Shown here piece after piece: positions 17,664-25,710 of a stretch of DNA of 64,000 bases. The first letter of the stretch is position 1; every line of letters begins with the position of its first letter. The DNA comes from JAWLDA01 sp041686855 (GTDB lineage: Bacteria > Bacillota > Limnochordia > DTU080 > RSA5), in NCBI GenBank assembly GCA_041686855.1, contig JAWLDA010000015.1:30318-94317 (forward strand), given 5' to 3'. Under the pieces are notes generated by a model. The model was not told the origin of the DNA. It saw only the letters and a program-made list of their open reading frames with translations, and did not search any database. The translations under genes and the position numbers were made by a program.

Positions 17664-17963
17664 CTATCGCACGGGAGCTTGGTCCAGCAACTCTTGTAAA
17701 AACCGGTGCTGCTCGTGCAGCCGTTGGCGGTACAGGTGGACTCGGTGCTGCCGGTTGATCGGTGTTTGCCGAGGACCCTTTGTGTCGAAATCTTCCACGA
17801 ATTCATCACCGAAGGCGCTGCGAAGCTCCTCTAACGTGGACTGCCTCCAGTCTCTATAGGCCTGATTGAATCCCTGACGCATTGCGAGCAGCTCATCGAT
17901 ACCTTTTAACGTACTCTCGACTGAGGCCCGCTGCTCTGGGGTGAGGTCAGTTGGTTGACTCAT
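17664..17963 (-). CDS. Hypothetical protein, 99 residues
   Basis: I do not recognise this protein. It is soluble, rich in Glu, Gln and Arg and predicted by eye to be mostly helical (TPEQRASVESTLKGIDELL; RLHEQHRFLQELL). It has no Cys, no signal peptide and no membrane segment. The ATG at 17963 follows GGAGG at 8 bp, so translation is likely. It lies between the tRNA-Ser terminator and the divergently transcribed ClC gene. Confidence 0.6.
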   Translation of the reverse strand: MSQPTDLTPEQRASVESTLKGIDELLAMRQGFNQAYRDWRQSTLEELRSAFGDEFVEDFDTKGPRQTPINRQHRVHLYRQRLHEQHRFLQELLDQAPVR

Positions 17964-18030
17964 GTGAAGCGCCTCCATCAGTCACAGTTATCTCAACTAG
18001 TTTACCACGTTTCGGTTCGACGCGCGCCAT

Positions 18031-18060
18031 TTGACAGCCTTCACCGGCGCTGCTTACAAT
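18031..18060 (+). promoter_or_regulatory. Promoter of the ClC gene
   Basis: A perfect -35 TTGACA (18031-18036) and TACAAT (18055-18060) with an 18-bp spacer lie about 55 bp before the ClC start. Confidence 0.75.
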
Positions 18061-18115
18061 GACACTTAACAGGGATTTTCCGGATTAGCACTCAATTCTA
18101 GAGGGACGACTCACG

Positions 18116-19867
18116 TTGAGAGCATCCAAAGATGCCAGCTTGCTTCTCCTGGCGGCATTGGTCGGCCTTGGCGCCGGCCTCATCTCCGTCCTCTTCTACC
18201 ACACAATCAACCTTGCGGAGCTTTGGCTCTCACACCAAGGGCGGCTGATCGCCGCGGCTTGGGGACCGGAGCCCAGCGGATGGTGGATTCCGGTCGTTGG
18301 CGCGGTTGGGGGCGTCATCATCGGGCTCATCGCTCACGTTTTCGCGCCGGAGATACGGGGGGGTGGCGTTCCAAACGTGATGGAGGCCGTCGCCCGCCGT
18401 GGTGGGCGCCTGCGGGCCCGAGTGGTGCCCATTAAAGCGATTGCGACATCGATTGCTATCGGCACCGGCGGGTCGGCCGGACGTGAGGGCCCCATCGTGC
18501 AGATTGGAGGCGCCTTTGGGTCCTTAATCGGCCAGTTGTTTGGACTCTCCGAGGCGCACATTCGTACGCTGGTCTCCTGCGGTGTCGCCGCCGGGATCTC
18601 GGCCACCTTTAACGCGCCTCTTGGTGGCTCTCTCTTCGCCCTCGAAGTGATCCTCGGAGAGTTTACAACCTCCATGTTCAGCCGCGTGGTGATTGCGGCG
18701 GCGGTGGCGGACGTAACGGCCTGGAGCCTTTTGGGAAATCATCCCGGGTTCACGGTGCCGGCGTACGAGCTCGTCTCACTCTATGAGATTCCCCTCTACG
18801 CTGGGCTGGGATTGCTATGCGCCGGTGTCGCTTGGCTGTACACTCAGTCGCTTTTTCGCATCGACCTCCTCTTTGAGCGGCTCAGAGCCGTACCGACCTG
18901 GGCGAAACCTGCGCTGGGAGGACTCCTCTTTGGATTGGTAGGATGGGCGCTGCCCCAGACATTGGGGACAGGTTATGCAGTGATGAACGCCGCTTTGCAC
19001 GGGCAGCTCCTCGTTGGACTCCTCCTGGCATTGATGTTCGCCAAGATTCTTGCTACAGCCCTTACGGTCGGCTCGGGGAGTTCAGCCGGGGTGTTTACGC
19101 CGGGGCTCTTCGTTGGCGCGATGGCCGGTGGGGCCTATGGCGGCCTTGTTCATCAGCTTTGGCCCAGCGCGACGTCGAATGGCGGGGCGTACGCGCTCGT
19201 TGGGATGGGTGCACTCTTTGCGGGTGCGTCACAGGCCCCCATGGCTGCGATTCTCCTCTTATTTGAACTGACGCGGGATTATCGGATCATTGTTCCACTC
19301 ATGTTGGCCTGCGTCATCAGCAGCCTCGTGTTTAACTCCATTAGCCGGGAGACGATCTACACCATTAAACTGGCGGCGCGTGGCGTGCGCCTGCGGGCCG
19401 GTCGAGATATGGGAGTCCTGCGCGAAGTCTCGGTCGGTGAAGCGATGACACCTCGTGTCGATTCTGTGCGTTCCACGGCGACGGTGGGTGATCTTGTCAC
19501 ACTTATGCAGGTCACCCGCCACTCATCGTTCCCGGTCTTGAATGAGTCGGGAAACATTGTCGGTTTGGTAAGCCTCGACGATATTCGTAATAGCGATCCC
19601 GAGGGAAGGTTGAATCGAACCGTCCTGGAAATAATGAGTCAGGAGATTGCTCCGGTGTACCCCGACGAATCCCTTGCGACCATCGTCGAGCGCTGCTACC
19701 GCAACGAAGATGCGGCCCTCTTGCCCGTCGTGAGGCGAGATCGCCCCGATCATTTGTTGGGTGTCCTCACCCGTAGCGACGTCTTGCGGGCGTACAACCG
19801 CGCTCTAGTACAAGAAGATGTCAACAACGAGACGTTAAGTGAGATAAGGGAGGCTTCCGGATCGTGA
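18116..19867 (+). CDS. ClC-family chloride channel/antiporter with CBS pair
   Basis: A 583-residue membrane protein with ten or more hydrophobic helices, followed by two CBS domains (about residues 441-570). ClC signatures are present: GSAGREGP with the gating Glu124, GGSLFALE, and GSGSSAGVFTPGLF with the GxFxP loop near 325-329. The usual GSGIP serine motif appears as GGGVPNV. The gating Glu fits either a chloride channel or an H+/Cl- exchanger. The CBS pair suggests control by adenine nucleotides, as in related proteins. Translation starts at TTG behind GAGGGACG. The stop overlaps the following GNAT start. Confidence 0.93.
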   Translation: MRASKDASLLLLAALVGLGAGLISVLFYHTINLAELWLSHQGRLIAAAWGPEPSGWWIPVVGAVGGVIIGLIAHVFAPEIRGGGVPNVMEAVARRGGRLRARVVPIKAIATSIAIGTGGSAGREGPIVQIGGAFGSLIGQLFGLSEAHIRTLVSCGVAAGISATFNAPLGGSLFALEVILGEFTTSMFSRVVIAAAVADVTAWSLLGNHPGFTVPAYELVSLYEIPLYAGLGLLCAGVAWLYTQSLFRIDLLFERLRAVPTWAKPALGGLLFGLVGWALPQTLGTGYAVMNAALHGQLLVGLLLALMFAKILATALTVGSGSSAGVFTPGLFVGAMAGGAYGGLVHQLWPSATSNGGAYALVGMGALFAGASQAPMAAILLLFELTRDYRIIVPLMLACVISSLVFNSISRETIYTIKLAARGVRLRAGRDMGVLREVSVGEAMTPRVDSVRSTATVGDLVTLMQVTRHSSFPVLNESGNIVGLVSLDDIRNSDPEGRLNRTVLEIMSQEIAPVYPDESLATIVERCYRNEDAALLPVVRRDRPDHLLGVLTRSDVLRAYNRALVQEDVNNETLSEIREASGS

Positions 19868-20403
19868 GTCAGGCCACACGATTAACCGGCACCTTTGTAG
19901 ACCTACGCCCGTTGGCGGAGGAGGATCTAGACGAGCGGCTGGCTATGGTGAACAATCGCGATGTGCAGTTGATGTATATCGGGGCGCCAGCCGATCAAAA
20001 CACCAAATTCGACCTGGAGAATTGGTTTCACGCGCTCAAAGAGGATACGTTCAGTGAGCAGTGGGCGATTGAGACCAAAGATGGGAAGTATATCGGGGAC
20101 ATCGACCTCCACTCCATCAACGTGCTCCACGGCGAAGCGTGGATCAACCCGATGGTCGGCGATTTAACCTTTACAGAGACCCCTGCTTATCGGAGGGAGG
20201 CGATCGGGTTGATCGCTCTGCACGCGTTTGAGGAACACGGCATTGAGCGATTGCAGATCGATATCCCCAGCACCGACAAACAGGGGTTGGAGATTCTGGG
20301 AGAACTCGGCTTCGATGTGGTCGAAGAGACCGAGTTCGACTTTATTCACGACGTCAAGACGGTGACGCTGAAGGTGACGCCTCAGACGCTCAAACGCTCT
20401 TAA
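19864..20403 (+). CDS. GNAT acetyltransferase, RimJ/RimL-like
   Basis: A 179-residue GNAT protein: TGTFVDLRPLAEEDLDERLAMVNN is the usual opening of RimJ/RimL-type enzymes, followed by a pattern of beta strands, an acetyl-CoA-binding helix (YRREAIGLIALHAFEE) and IPSTDKQGLEILGELGFDV, the common C-terminal G-F turn. These enzymes acetylate ribosomal protein N-termini or small molecules; the substrate here is unknown. The GTG start lies inside the TGA stop of the ClC gene (GTGA), so it is translationally coupled to it, and GGGAGG precedes it. Confidence 0.8.
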   Translation: MSQATRLTGTFVDLRPLAEEDLDERLAMVNNRDVQLMYIGAPADQNTKFDLENWFHALKEDTFSEQWAIETKDGKYIGDIDLHSINVLHGEAWINPMVGDLTFTETPAYRREAIGLIALHAFEEHGIERLQIDIPSTDKQGLEILGELGFDVVEETEFDFIHDVKTVTLKVTPQTLKRS

Positions 20404-20927
20404 CCGGCGGCCGTCTGATCTTTCGGGACTCGGACGGCCTGCGTCGTGATGGCCGGCGCGTTGCGGAGGGTTTGTAGGACGACGCAGTACCGCTCGACCT
20501 TGCGGTGGAAGGAGGCCAACTCTTCGTCGGTGAGGTCGCCTTCGACTTCCAGGTTGAGTCGGATGTCCGAGAAGCCGACGGGGACCTCCCGACTCACGCC
20601 CAGTGTTCCTCTGAGATCGAGATCGCCTTCCACCGTCACTTCGACCTTGGCGAGCTCCAAGCCCATCGCCTCTGCGACCAGTTGGGCGGTGATCTGTGAG
20701 CACGCAGCCAGTGCTCCCAAGAGTAAGTCGCCGGAACAGGCGCCCGACCCGGGTCCCCCAACGCCGCTGTGAGCTTGCGCTGCCATGATGGCGCGCCCGA
20801 TGTCGACGTTGCACGCTATGGGTCCGTCGTTCACCTCCGACCCCTTGGCCCGCAGCGTAATCTTGGCTGCGTTTGGCTCCTGTTCGTACCTCTCCTTGAT
20901 TGGCTTTTGAATGGCGCGCAGATCCAT
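20400..20927 (-). CDS. OsmC-family protein
   Basis: A 175-residue OsmC-fold protein. GGPGSGACSGDLLLGALAACSQIT contains the helix with the first redox cysteine region, and VERYCVVLQTL carries the second conserved cysteine. OsmC/Ohr proteins reduce organic hydroperoxides through this Cys pair, though many members have other roles. The ATG follows AGGAGGAG. It is 36 bp downstream of the sulfonate-type ABC ATPase on the same strand and may be the last gene of the riboswitch-controlled operon. Its end overlaps the convergent GNAT stop by 4 bp. Confidence 0.85.
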   Translation of the reverse strand: MDLRAIQKPIKERYEQEPNAAKITLRAKGSEVNDGPIACNVDIGRAIMAAQAHSGVGGPGSGACSGDLLLGALAACSQITAQLVAEAMGLELAKVEVTVEGDLDLRGTLGVSREVPVGFSDIRLNLEVEGDLTDEELASFHRKVERYCVVLQTLRNAPAITTQAVRVPKDQTAAG

Positions 20928-20963
20928 AGTTCTCCTCCTTGGTTCTCATACGTTTAAGGTTAA

Positions 20964-21716
20964 TTATTGATTTGCCGCGCTGGCCCCAATGGGCGAGGCC
21001 GGTGCGAAGTCAAGCTCTTCAAACACACGACGGGCCAGCGCTAGAGACTCATCGCTCTTGCGAGTGCGAGGACGGGGCAGCCCCACCTCGATGTCCGCTT
21101 TGATGTGCCCAGGTCGATCTGAGAGGACGACCACACGGTCGCTCAGATAGAGCGCTTCGTCGATGTCGTGCGTCACGAGGAGCATCGTTGTTTGGTACTC
21201 CTGCCAGATTTCTAAGACAAGGTCTTGTAGGTGCATCCGCGTGAAGGCATCGAGAGCGCTGAACGGTTCGTCCATCAGCAAGAGCCGGGGGCGACGGATG
21301 AGCGCACGTGCGATGGCGCAGCGCTGAGCCATTCCGCCCGACAGCTCCTTCGGTAAAGCGTTGATAAATGCGGCGAGGCCTACGTGTTCCGCTAACTCTT
21401 CGATTTGGCGGTCGTTCGTATCTTTGAGACCAAACGCGATGTTACGGCGAACACTCAGCCAGGGGAAGAGGCGTGGCTCTTGGAAGACGACGCCGACGTC
21501 GGACGACGGTGAACGAACCGGGTGGCCCCCGACCAACACGTCGCCTTCGTACTCCGTATCCAGTCCCGCGACGATCCGTAGGAGTGAACTCTTCCCGCAT
21601 CCGCTGGGGCCGATGAGGGAGACGATCTCCCCCTCGTTTAGATGGAGATCGATATGCGTCAGCGCCGCAACGCTGCCAAAAGATTTCCTCACACCCGAGA
21701 TCTGTAAAACGCTCAA
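20964..21716 (-). CDS. ABC transporter ATP-binding protein, SsuB/TauB type
   Basis: A 250-residue importer ATPase: Walker A GPSGCGKSS, Q-loop VVFQEPRLFPWLSV, signature LSGGM, Walker B LLLMDEPFSALD and switch TLLVTHDIDEAL. The FQEPRLFPW segment and the length fit the nitrate/sulfonate/taurine group. It is the third gene of a minus-strand operon (binding protein, permease, ATPase) behind a SAM-I riboswitch, which suggests uptake of an organic sulfur source for methionine and SAM synthesis. Confidence 0.93.
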   Translation of the reverse strand: MSVLQISGVRKSFGSVAALTHIDLHLNEGEIVSLIGPSGCGKSSLLRIVAGLDTEYEGDVLVGGHPVRSPSSDVGVVFQEPRLFPWLSVRRNIAFGLKDTNDRQIEELAEHVGLAAFINALPKELSGGMAQRCAIARALIRRPRLLLMDEPFSALDAFTRMHLQDLVLEIWQEYQTTMLLVTHDIDEALYLSDRVVVLSDRPGHIKADIEVGLPRPRTRKSDESLALARRVFEELDFAPASPIGASAANQ

Positions 21717-21774
21717 CGCCTTGGTGACCTCCTCGTCGTGCTGTGGTCCCTATTCGTAGACATCAGCGGTTAAA

Positions 21775-22578
21775 CTAGCCATCGTACGTATCTCGCCAGA
21801 CTAAGAGCCGCGCCTCAATCCCACGGACGAGGGAGTCGGTCACTTTACCCAGCACGGCTAGGAGCACGAGACTGCTCATCAATAGATCCGGGCGGGCTAC
21901 CTCGCGTCCCGTCGTCAACAGGAAACCGAGCCCTTCACTCGCTGCCATCAATTCAGCGATCACCATAAAGAGCCACGCCTGCGTCAGCCCGACACGAAAG
22001 CCGGTGAAGAATGCAGGGGTCGTCGCAGGCAGAACGATGCGGCGAAAGAGCTGGAGGCGGCTTAGGTTGTAGGTCTGTCCGACTTCGATCAGCTTGCGAT
22101 CGATGCCGCGGATTCCTGAGACCAAATTGACGTAGACCGGAAAGAAAGCGCCGATCGCGATCAATGTCAGCTTTGGGGCTTCATGGATGCCGAACCACAG
22201 GATCAAGAGCGGTACCCACGCAAGGGTGGGTACACTCTTGATAGCCTGCAGGGTCGTGTCGACGACCCGCTCGAATCCGCGTGAGAGACCTACCAACGTG
22301 CCGACGACGAGCGCCAGCCCACCGCCGATGGCAAATCCGGTAAACACCCTGCGCAAACTCGCCCAGCTATGATAGTACAAGTCACCCGACGTGTGCAGGT
22401 CGACCAATGTCCAAAAGACGTAACTGGGCGCCGGCAGTTGCCATGGTGGGAAGAGGCCGAGACGACAGACGCTCTCCCAGAGTGCGATGATGAGGACCGG
22501 CAGGACGAGGCCGACAGGGAAGGCGAGTTGTCGCGCCTTCCGTGCTCTGCCCAGTTTCTCGGTACGCACAAGGCTCAT
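21775..22578 (-). CDS. ABC transporter permease, SsuC/TauC type
   Basis: A 267-residue inner-membrane permease with about six hydrophobic helices. It contains the BPD-type EAA loop region (ELIEVGQTYNLSRLQLFRRIVLPATTPAFFTG) that contacts the ATPase, in the form normal for the sulfonate/nitrate group. The start is 4 bp after the binding-protein stop, so the genes are tightly coupled. The gap to the ATPase gene is 58 bp with no evident terminator. Confidence 0.92.
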   Translation of the reverse strand: MSLVRTEKLGRARKARQLAFPVGLVLPVLIIALWESVCRLGLFPPWQLPAPSYVFWTLVDLHTSGDLYYHSWASLRRVFTGFAIGGGLALVVGTLVGLSRGFERVVDTTLQAIKSVPTLAWVPLLILWFGIHEAPKLTLIAIGAFFPVYVNLVSGIRGIDRKLIEVGQTYNLSRLQLFRRIVLPATTPAFFTGFRVGLTQAWLFMVIAELMAASEGLGFLLTTGREVARPDLLMSSLVLLAVLGKVTDSLVRGIEARLLVWRDTYDG

Positions 22579-22582
22579 GGGC

Positions 22583-23578
22583 CTACTCTCCTGCGAGGAC
22601 GTGTTCGATGTGTTCCGTGACCAGAAGCGTGTCTAACGCCCGTTCCGGACTGGCCCAGCGAGGTAGATTGTTGGGAATCGCCTTAAGCAAAGGGATCGTA
22701 CCCTTTAAGGTGGAGTACACATTCTCCCCAGGGACCGGATTGGAGAGGTCGGTACGTTCAAAGAGTTCCACCCGGGCCACGTCGATCTCAATTCGTCCCG
22801 CTTCGGCAAGAATTTGCGCGGCCTCTTCCGGATGTTCGATCGTCCAGCGGCGGGCCCGTTCATAGAGAGCGATGACACGGCGCACGATGTCTGGGTGATC
22901 GTTGAGGGTCTCTTCAAGGACGTTGAGCGAGCCGTACGTGTTGAAGTCAGGGTTGCGGTAAAAGAGCGTGTACCCCTGTTTCAACTGAACGTCGGCCATG
23001 TGAGGATCGAGTCCTGCCCAGGCGTCGACGTCGCCCCGCTCCAACGCCAGGCGCCCCTCGGGGTGGGGAATGTTCACGATCGTCACGTCGCGGCTGGAGA
23101 GGCCGTGCACTTCGAGCGCTCGCAGCAAAAAGAACCATGGATCGGTGCCCACGTAGGCGGCTACTCGCTTCCCTTTGAGATCTTGGACCCGAGTGATGCC
23201 CGTGTCGGGACGAGTGACGAGCGCCGTCCACTCGGGCTTGGAGTAAATGTAAACCGACTTTTGGGGGACGCCCTGGGCCCTGGCATTGAGTGCGGCTACG
23301 CCGGCGGTCGACCCGAAGTCGACGGCCCGGCTGCGCAAACTCTCATTGGCGGCTGCGCTACCGACACTAAAGACCCAGTTCACCTTGATGCCGTCTTTGG
23401 CAAACTCCTCTTCGGCCCAGCCAAACTCCTTGAGGACGAGGCTGGTCGGGGAGTACGTCGCCCAGTCCAGACTGATCTCCTGGAGATGGCCCGGATGGGC
23501 GAGCCCCGTGGTGGCGATGAGCGTGACGAGGAAGAGAGCAAGTGCAATGATCACGGTGGGGCGGTGGGTGATTGTCAT
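22583..23578 (-). CDS. ABC transporter substrate-binding protein, SsuA/NMT1 type
   Basis: A 331-residue secreted binding protein. The signal peptide ends near GLA (about residue 27). The mature chain follows the SsuA/TauA pattern: LVLKEFGWAEEEFAKDGIKVNWV, GSAAANESLRSRAVDFGSTAGVAAL, and VQDLKGKRVAAYVGTDPWFFLLRAL. Family members bind alkanesulfonates, taurine or nitrate. The upstream SAM-I riboswitch argues for a sulfur compound, possibly a methionine precursor. No lipobox Cys is present near the cleavage site, so anchoring is not by the usual Gram-positive lipoprotein route as far as I can see. Confidence 0.9.
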   Translation of the reverse strand: MTITHRPTVIIALALFLVTLIATTGLAHPGHLQEISLDWATYSPTSLVLKEFGWAEEEFAKDGIKVNWVFSVGSAAANESLRSRAVDFGSTAGVAALNARAQGVPQKSVYIYSKPEWTALVTRPDTGITRVQDLKGKRVAAYVGTDPWFFLLRALEVHGLSSRDVTIVNIPHPEGRLALERGDVDAWAGLDPHMADVQLKQGYTLFYRNPDFNTYGSLNVLEETLNDHPDIVRRVIALYERARRWTIEHPEEAAQILAEAGRIEIDVARVELFERTDLSNPVPGENVYSTLKGTIPLLKAIPNNLPRWASPERALDTLLVTEHIEHVLAGE

Positions 23579-23618
23579 GTTCGATGCATCCTTTCGTTAA
23601 TCTGAGATGAGTGAATAC

Positions 23619-23646
23619 AAAAGGCCTCCTTCCCGAGAAAGAGGCC
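23619..23646 (-). terminator. Intrinsic terminator of the SAM riboswitch
   Basis: On the minus strand GGCCTCTTTC pairs with GAAGGAGGCC around a TCGG loop, followed by TTTT. Part of the hairpin (CTCGGGAAG, 23629-23637) can instead pair with CTTCCCGGGAG (23686-23696) at the aptamer's 3' edge, giving the mutually exclusive antiterminator expected for an OFF switch. Confidence 0.9.
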
Positions 23647-23680
23647 AAAGACGAGGCGTCGCGATCACCCGCATAGGCTT

Positions 23681-23790
23681 CTTATCTCCCGGGAAGTCTC
23701 CCGCGGGATTTGGCACCGCTCCGAAGCCTGGATAACGCTCGGTGGTTGCCGTGGTTTCATAGGGCCCGTCCCTCGACCACTCGTGATAAG
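23681..23790 (-). promoter_or_regulatory. SAM-I (S-box) riboswitch aptamer
   Basis: The minus strand shows the conserved S-box elements in order: CTTATC at the 5' P1 strand, GAG..GG..GAGGGAC, GGCCC.ATGAA.CC, GGCAACC, GGTGCCAA.TCC, and closing GATAAG. P1 is formed by 23785-23790 with 23681-23686. S-box RNAs bind S-adenosylmethionine and terminate transcription when it is abundant. The downstream terminator and competing antiterminator are both readable. The switch controls the sulfonate-type ABC operon ending with OsmC. Confidence 0.96.
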
Positions 23791-23823
23791 TAGCGCGCTA
23801 TTCACTTTGTAATTACGAGTATC

Positions 23824-23852
23824 ATGATAGATTAGGTCGGAATAGCTGTCAA
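23824..23852 (-). promoter_or_regulatory. Promoter of the riboswitch operon
   Basis: On the minus strand a perfect TTGACA (23847-23852) and TATCAT (23824-23829) are 17 bp apart. The implied start is about 25-30 bp before the SAM aptamer. Confidence 0.8.
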
Positions 23853-23891
23853 GCAAAACTTTGCCGCGCTTACAAATAAAATGAATAGGGC

Positions 23892-24995
23892 TCACTCGCG
23901 TGTGGGTGTGGTCTCCTGCCAAGCGGCTTTGAGCATCATCATCTCTGCGACATTATCGCGGGTGAGGAGGCCGACGAGATCACCTTGGTGGTTAATGACG
24001 GGAATTGCCGAGTGGCCGGCGCCCATCATGCGTTCGAAGGCGCTCTGGAGACCCTCTCCTTCGTACGCTGCCGGGAATCGGCTCTGCATCACCGTCCTGA
24101 TTGACGCTTCTTTGCCGCGTTCGTTGAGGCCGCGGACCATGTCGTCCCGAGTGAGCATGCCGACCACCTGGCCGCGCTCGTCGATCACCGGAAACTCACG
24201 TTGAGAGCCTTCCAGGAGCGCTGTCACGGCTCGGGAGAGTTGTGCCTCGGTCTCCAAGGTATCAAAGCGCGTCTCCATGGCGCGACGGACGGGCACTCCT
24301 GCGGTGACGTCCTTCATTTGGGCCGAGGAGGCTTCGCCCGAGGCGCCAAGGTAGACGAAGAGGGCAATAAATAGGAGAAGCGGGTTGCCAAAGAAACCGA
24401 GGAGCGCAAAGATAAACGCAAAGGCCTGGCCGACGGAGGCTGCGACTCGAGTCGCCCGAGCGAAGCCGGTCCTGATTGCCAAAAGAGCTCTGAGGACGCG
24501 GCCGCCGTCCATTGGGAAGGCCGGGATGAGATTAAAGAGGACGAGCCAGAGGTTCACCCAAAGAACCTGGCTCAAGAAGCCGCCGGCGCCGAAGAGCGCC
24601 GGCATGGGCGCTCCGATCCCCGCGCCCAGTAGTGTGCCCAAGAGAAATAGGATTGCCGCGATGCCCACGTTGACGGCGGGGCCGGCAAGGGCTACGACCA
24701 GCTCGTGTTGAGGTTTCTCGGGAATGCGCTCAAGGCGGGCGACCCCGCCGATCGGTAGAAGTGTAATATCCGGTGTGCGTACGCCGTAACGTCGGGCTGC
24801 CAAAGCATGGCCAAACTCGTGGAGGAGGACCGAGCCGAAGATGGCGAGGATAAACGCGACGCCTTGGACCGCTTGGATCGCCCCGCCCCGTAGGAAGTGT
24901 GCGATCGCAATCCAGGCGAGCAAAATGAGAAAGGTGACGTGAAGGCGCACCGCAATGCCTGCGACGTGCCCGAGTGTGATAGCCCAGTTCAACAT
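23892..24995 (-). CDS. Site-2 protease-like M50 metallopeptidase with CBS pair
   Basis: A 367-residue membrane protease. The zinc motif is HEFGH (His59-His63, Glu60) within a hydrophobic helix. The third ligand is Asp163 in NLIPAFPMDGGR, the standard second motif of the family. Two CBS domains follow (about 235-365). Such proteins cut membrane-embedded substrates, and the CBS pair probably senses adenine nucleotides, as in SpoIVFB-type relatives. The ATG at 24995 follows GGGGGTGAGC; in-frame codons upstream do not look coding. It is divergent from the peroxiredoxin gene. Confidence 0.92.
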   Translation of the reverse strand: MLNWAITLGHVAGIAVRLHVTFLILLAWIAIAHFLRGGAIQAVQGVAFILAIFGSVLLHEFGHALAARRYGVRTPDITLLPIGGVARLERIPEKPQHELVVALAGPAVNVGIAAILFLLGTLLGAGIGAPMPALFGAGGFLSQVLWVNLWLVLFNLIPAFPMDGGRVLRALLAIRTGFARATRVAASVGQAFAFIFALLGFFGNPLLLFIALFVYLGASGEASSAQMKDVTAGVPVRRAMETRFDTLETEAQLSRAVTALLEGSQREFPVIDERGQVVGMLTRDDMVRGLNERGKEASIRTVMQSRFPAAYEGEGLQSAFERMMGAGHSAIPVINHQGDLVGLLTRDNVAEMMMLKAAWQETTPTRE

Positions 24996-25185
24996 GCTCA
25001 CCCCCGTGTTAGGAGTAGCTTCTCCCGACGCCCCTGGACTACGCGGCAGCAGCGTCGCCAACATGCTCCTATACACTGCGAAAAAGGGAGCGGAGGCCTC
25101 TTTCTTGAAGGGGCATGATCACTCACGCCCAAGTAGTAGATGGCAGGGAATGCAAGCGAAACTACGACAGAAGAGGGGGATGCGA

Positions 25186-25650
25186 ATGAGACGCGGACTG
25201 ATCCAAGCGGGTGACGCGGCGCCGCACTTTACTCTGTTTAACCACGCTGGTGAGCGCGTGAGCCTTGCAGATCTTACGGGAGAGCGGCTGGTGCTCTTCT
25301 TTTACCCCAAGGCGGACACACCGGGGTGAACGAGGGAGGCAGTAGCCTTTCGGGATAGTCTATCTCGAATAAATGCACTCGGCGCAAACGTAGTGGGCAT
25401 CAGCCCTGATGATCCGGACGCGCTCATGCGGTTTCGGGAGAAGTTTGACCTGCCGTATCAGCTCTTAGCCGATCCAGACGGGCGGGTGGCAGAGGCCTAC
25501 GGGGTGTGGCAGGAGCGCGAGCGCGACGGCGTGCGATTTATGGGCGTGGCTCGCAGTACCTTTATCATCGGCAAGGACGGCAAGGTTGAGCGGAGCTTTG
25601 CAGATGTGCAGGTCGACGGCCACGCAGACGAAGTGATTGCTGCTTTGTAA
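25186..25650 (+). CDS. Selenocysteine-containing peroxiredoxin (Bcp/PrxQ family)
   Basis: A 154-residue peroxiredoxin read through an in-frame TGA (25327-25329, residue 48). Before the TGA is FFYPKADTPG and after it TREAVAFRDSL, so the TGA sits exactly where Bcp/PrxQ proteins have the peroxidatic Cys in PGCT. The rest of the fold is intact: GISPDDPDALMRFREKFDLPYQLLADPDG, then STFIIGKDGKVE. The usual resolving Cys five residues later is Val. A stem-loop fitting bacterial SECIS rules lies 28 nt after the TGA. The start at 25186 has AGAGGGGG upstream (another ATG lies two codons earlier). It reduces peroxides using thiols; Sec raises reactivity. A pseudogene is the alternative, but nothing else is broken. 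Confidence 0.9.
25351..25367 (+). promoter_or_regulatory. Bacterial SECIS-like hairpin
   Basis: CGGGATA (25351-25357) pairs over 7 bp (one G-T pair) with TATCTCG (25361-25367), leaving a GTC loop. There are 28 nt between the UGA and the loop, and the first loop base is G, both within the rules for SelB-binding elements in bacteria. Confidence 0.75.
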
Positions 25651-25710
25651 CCTAGGCACGGCATGCCCTCCAGCCGGAGCGCATAGAGTTCGGTGTGGAG
25701 GGATCGAGCC

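Noticed and set aside
25180..25329. Reading the peroxiredoxin as a frameshifted or nonsense pseudogene
   Set aside because: The TGA is exactly at the catalytic Cys codon, the rest of the protein is intact and a SECIS-like hairpin follows at the right distance.
25334..25351. A first small hairpin right after the UGA (GGGAGGC-AGTA-GCCTTTC) as the SECIS
   Set aside because: Its loop is only 11 nt from the UGA, too close for a bacterial SECIS; the next hairpin (25351-25367) fits better.
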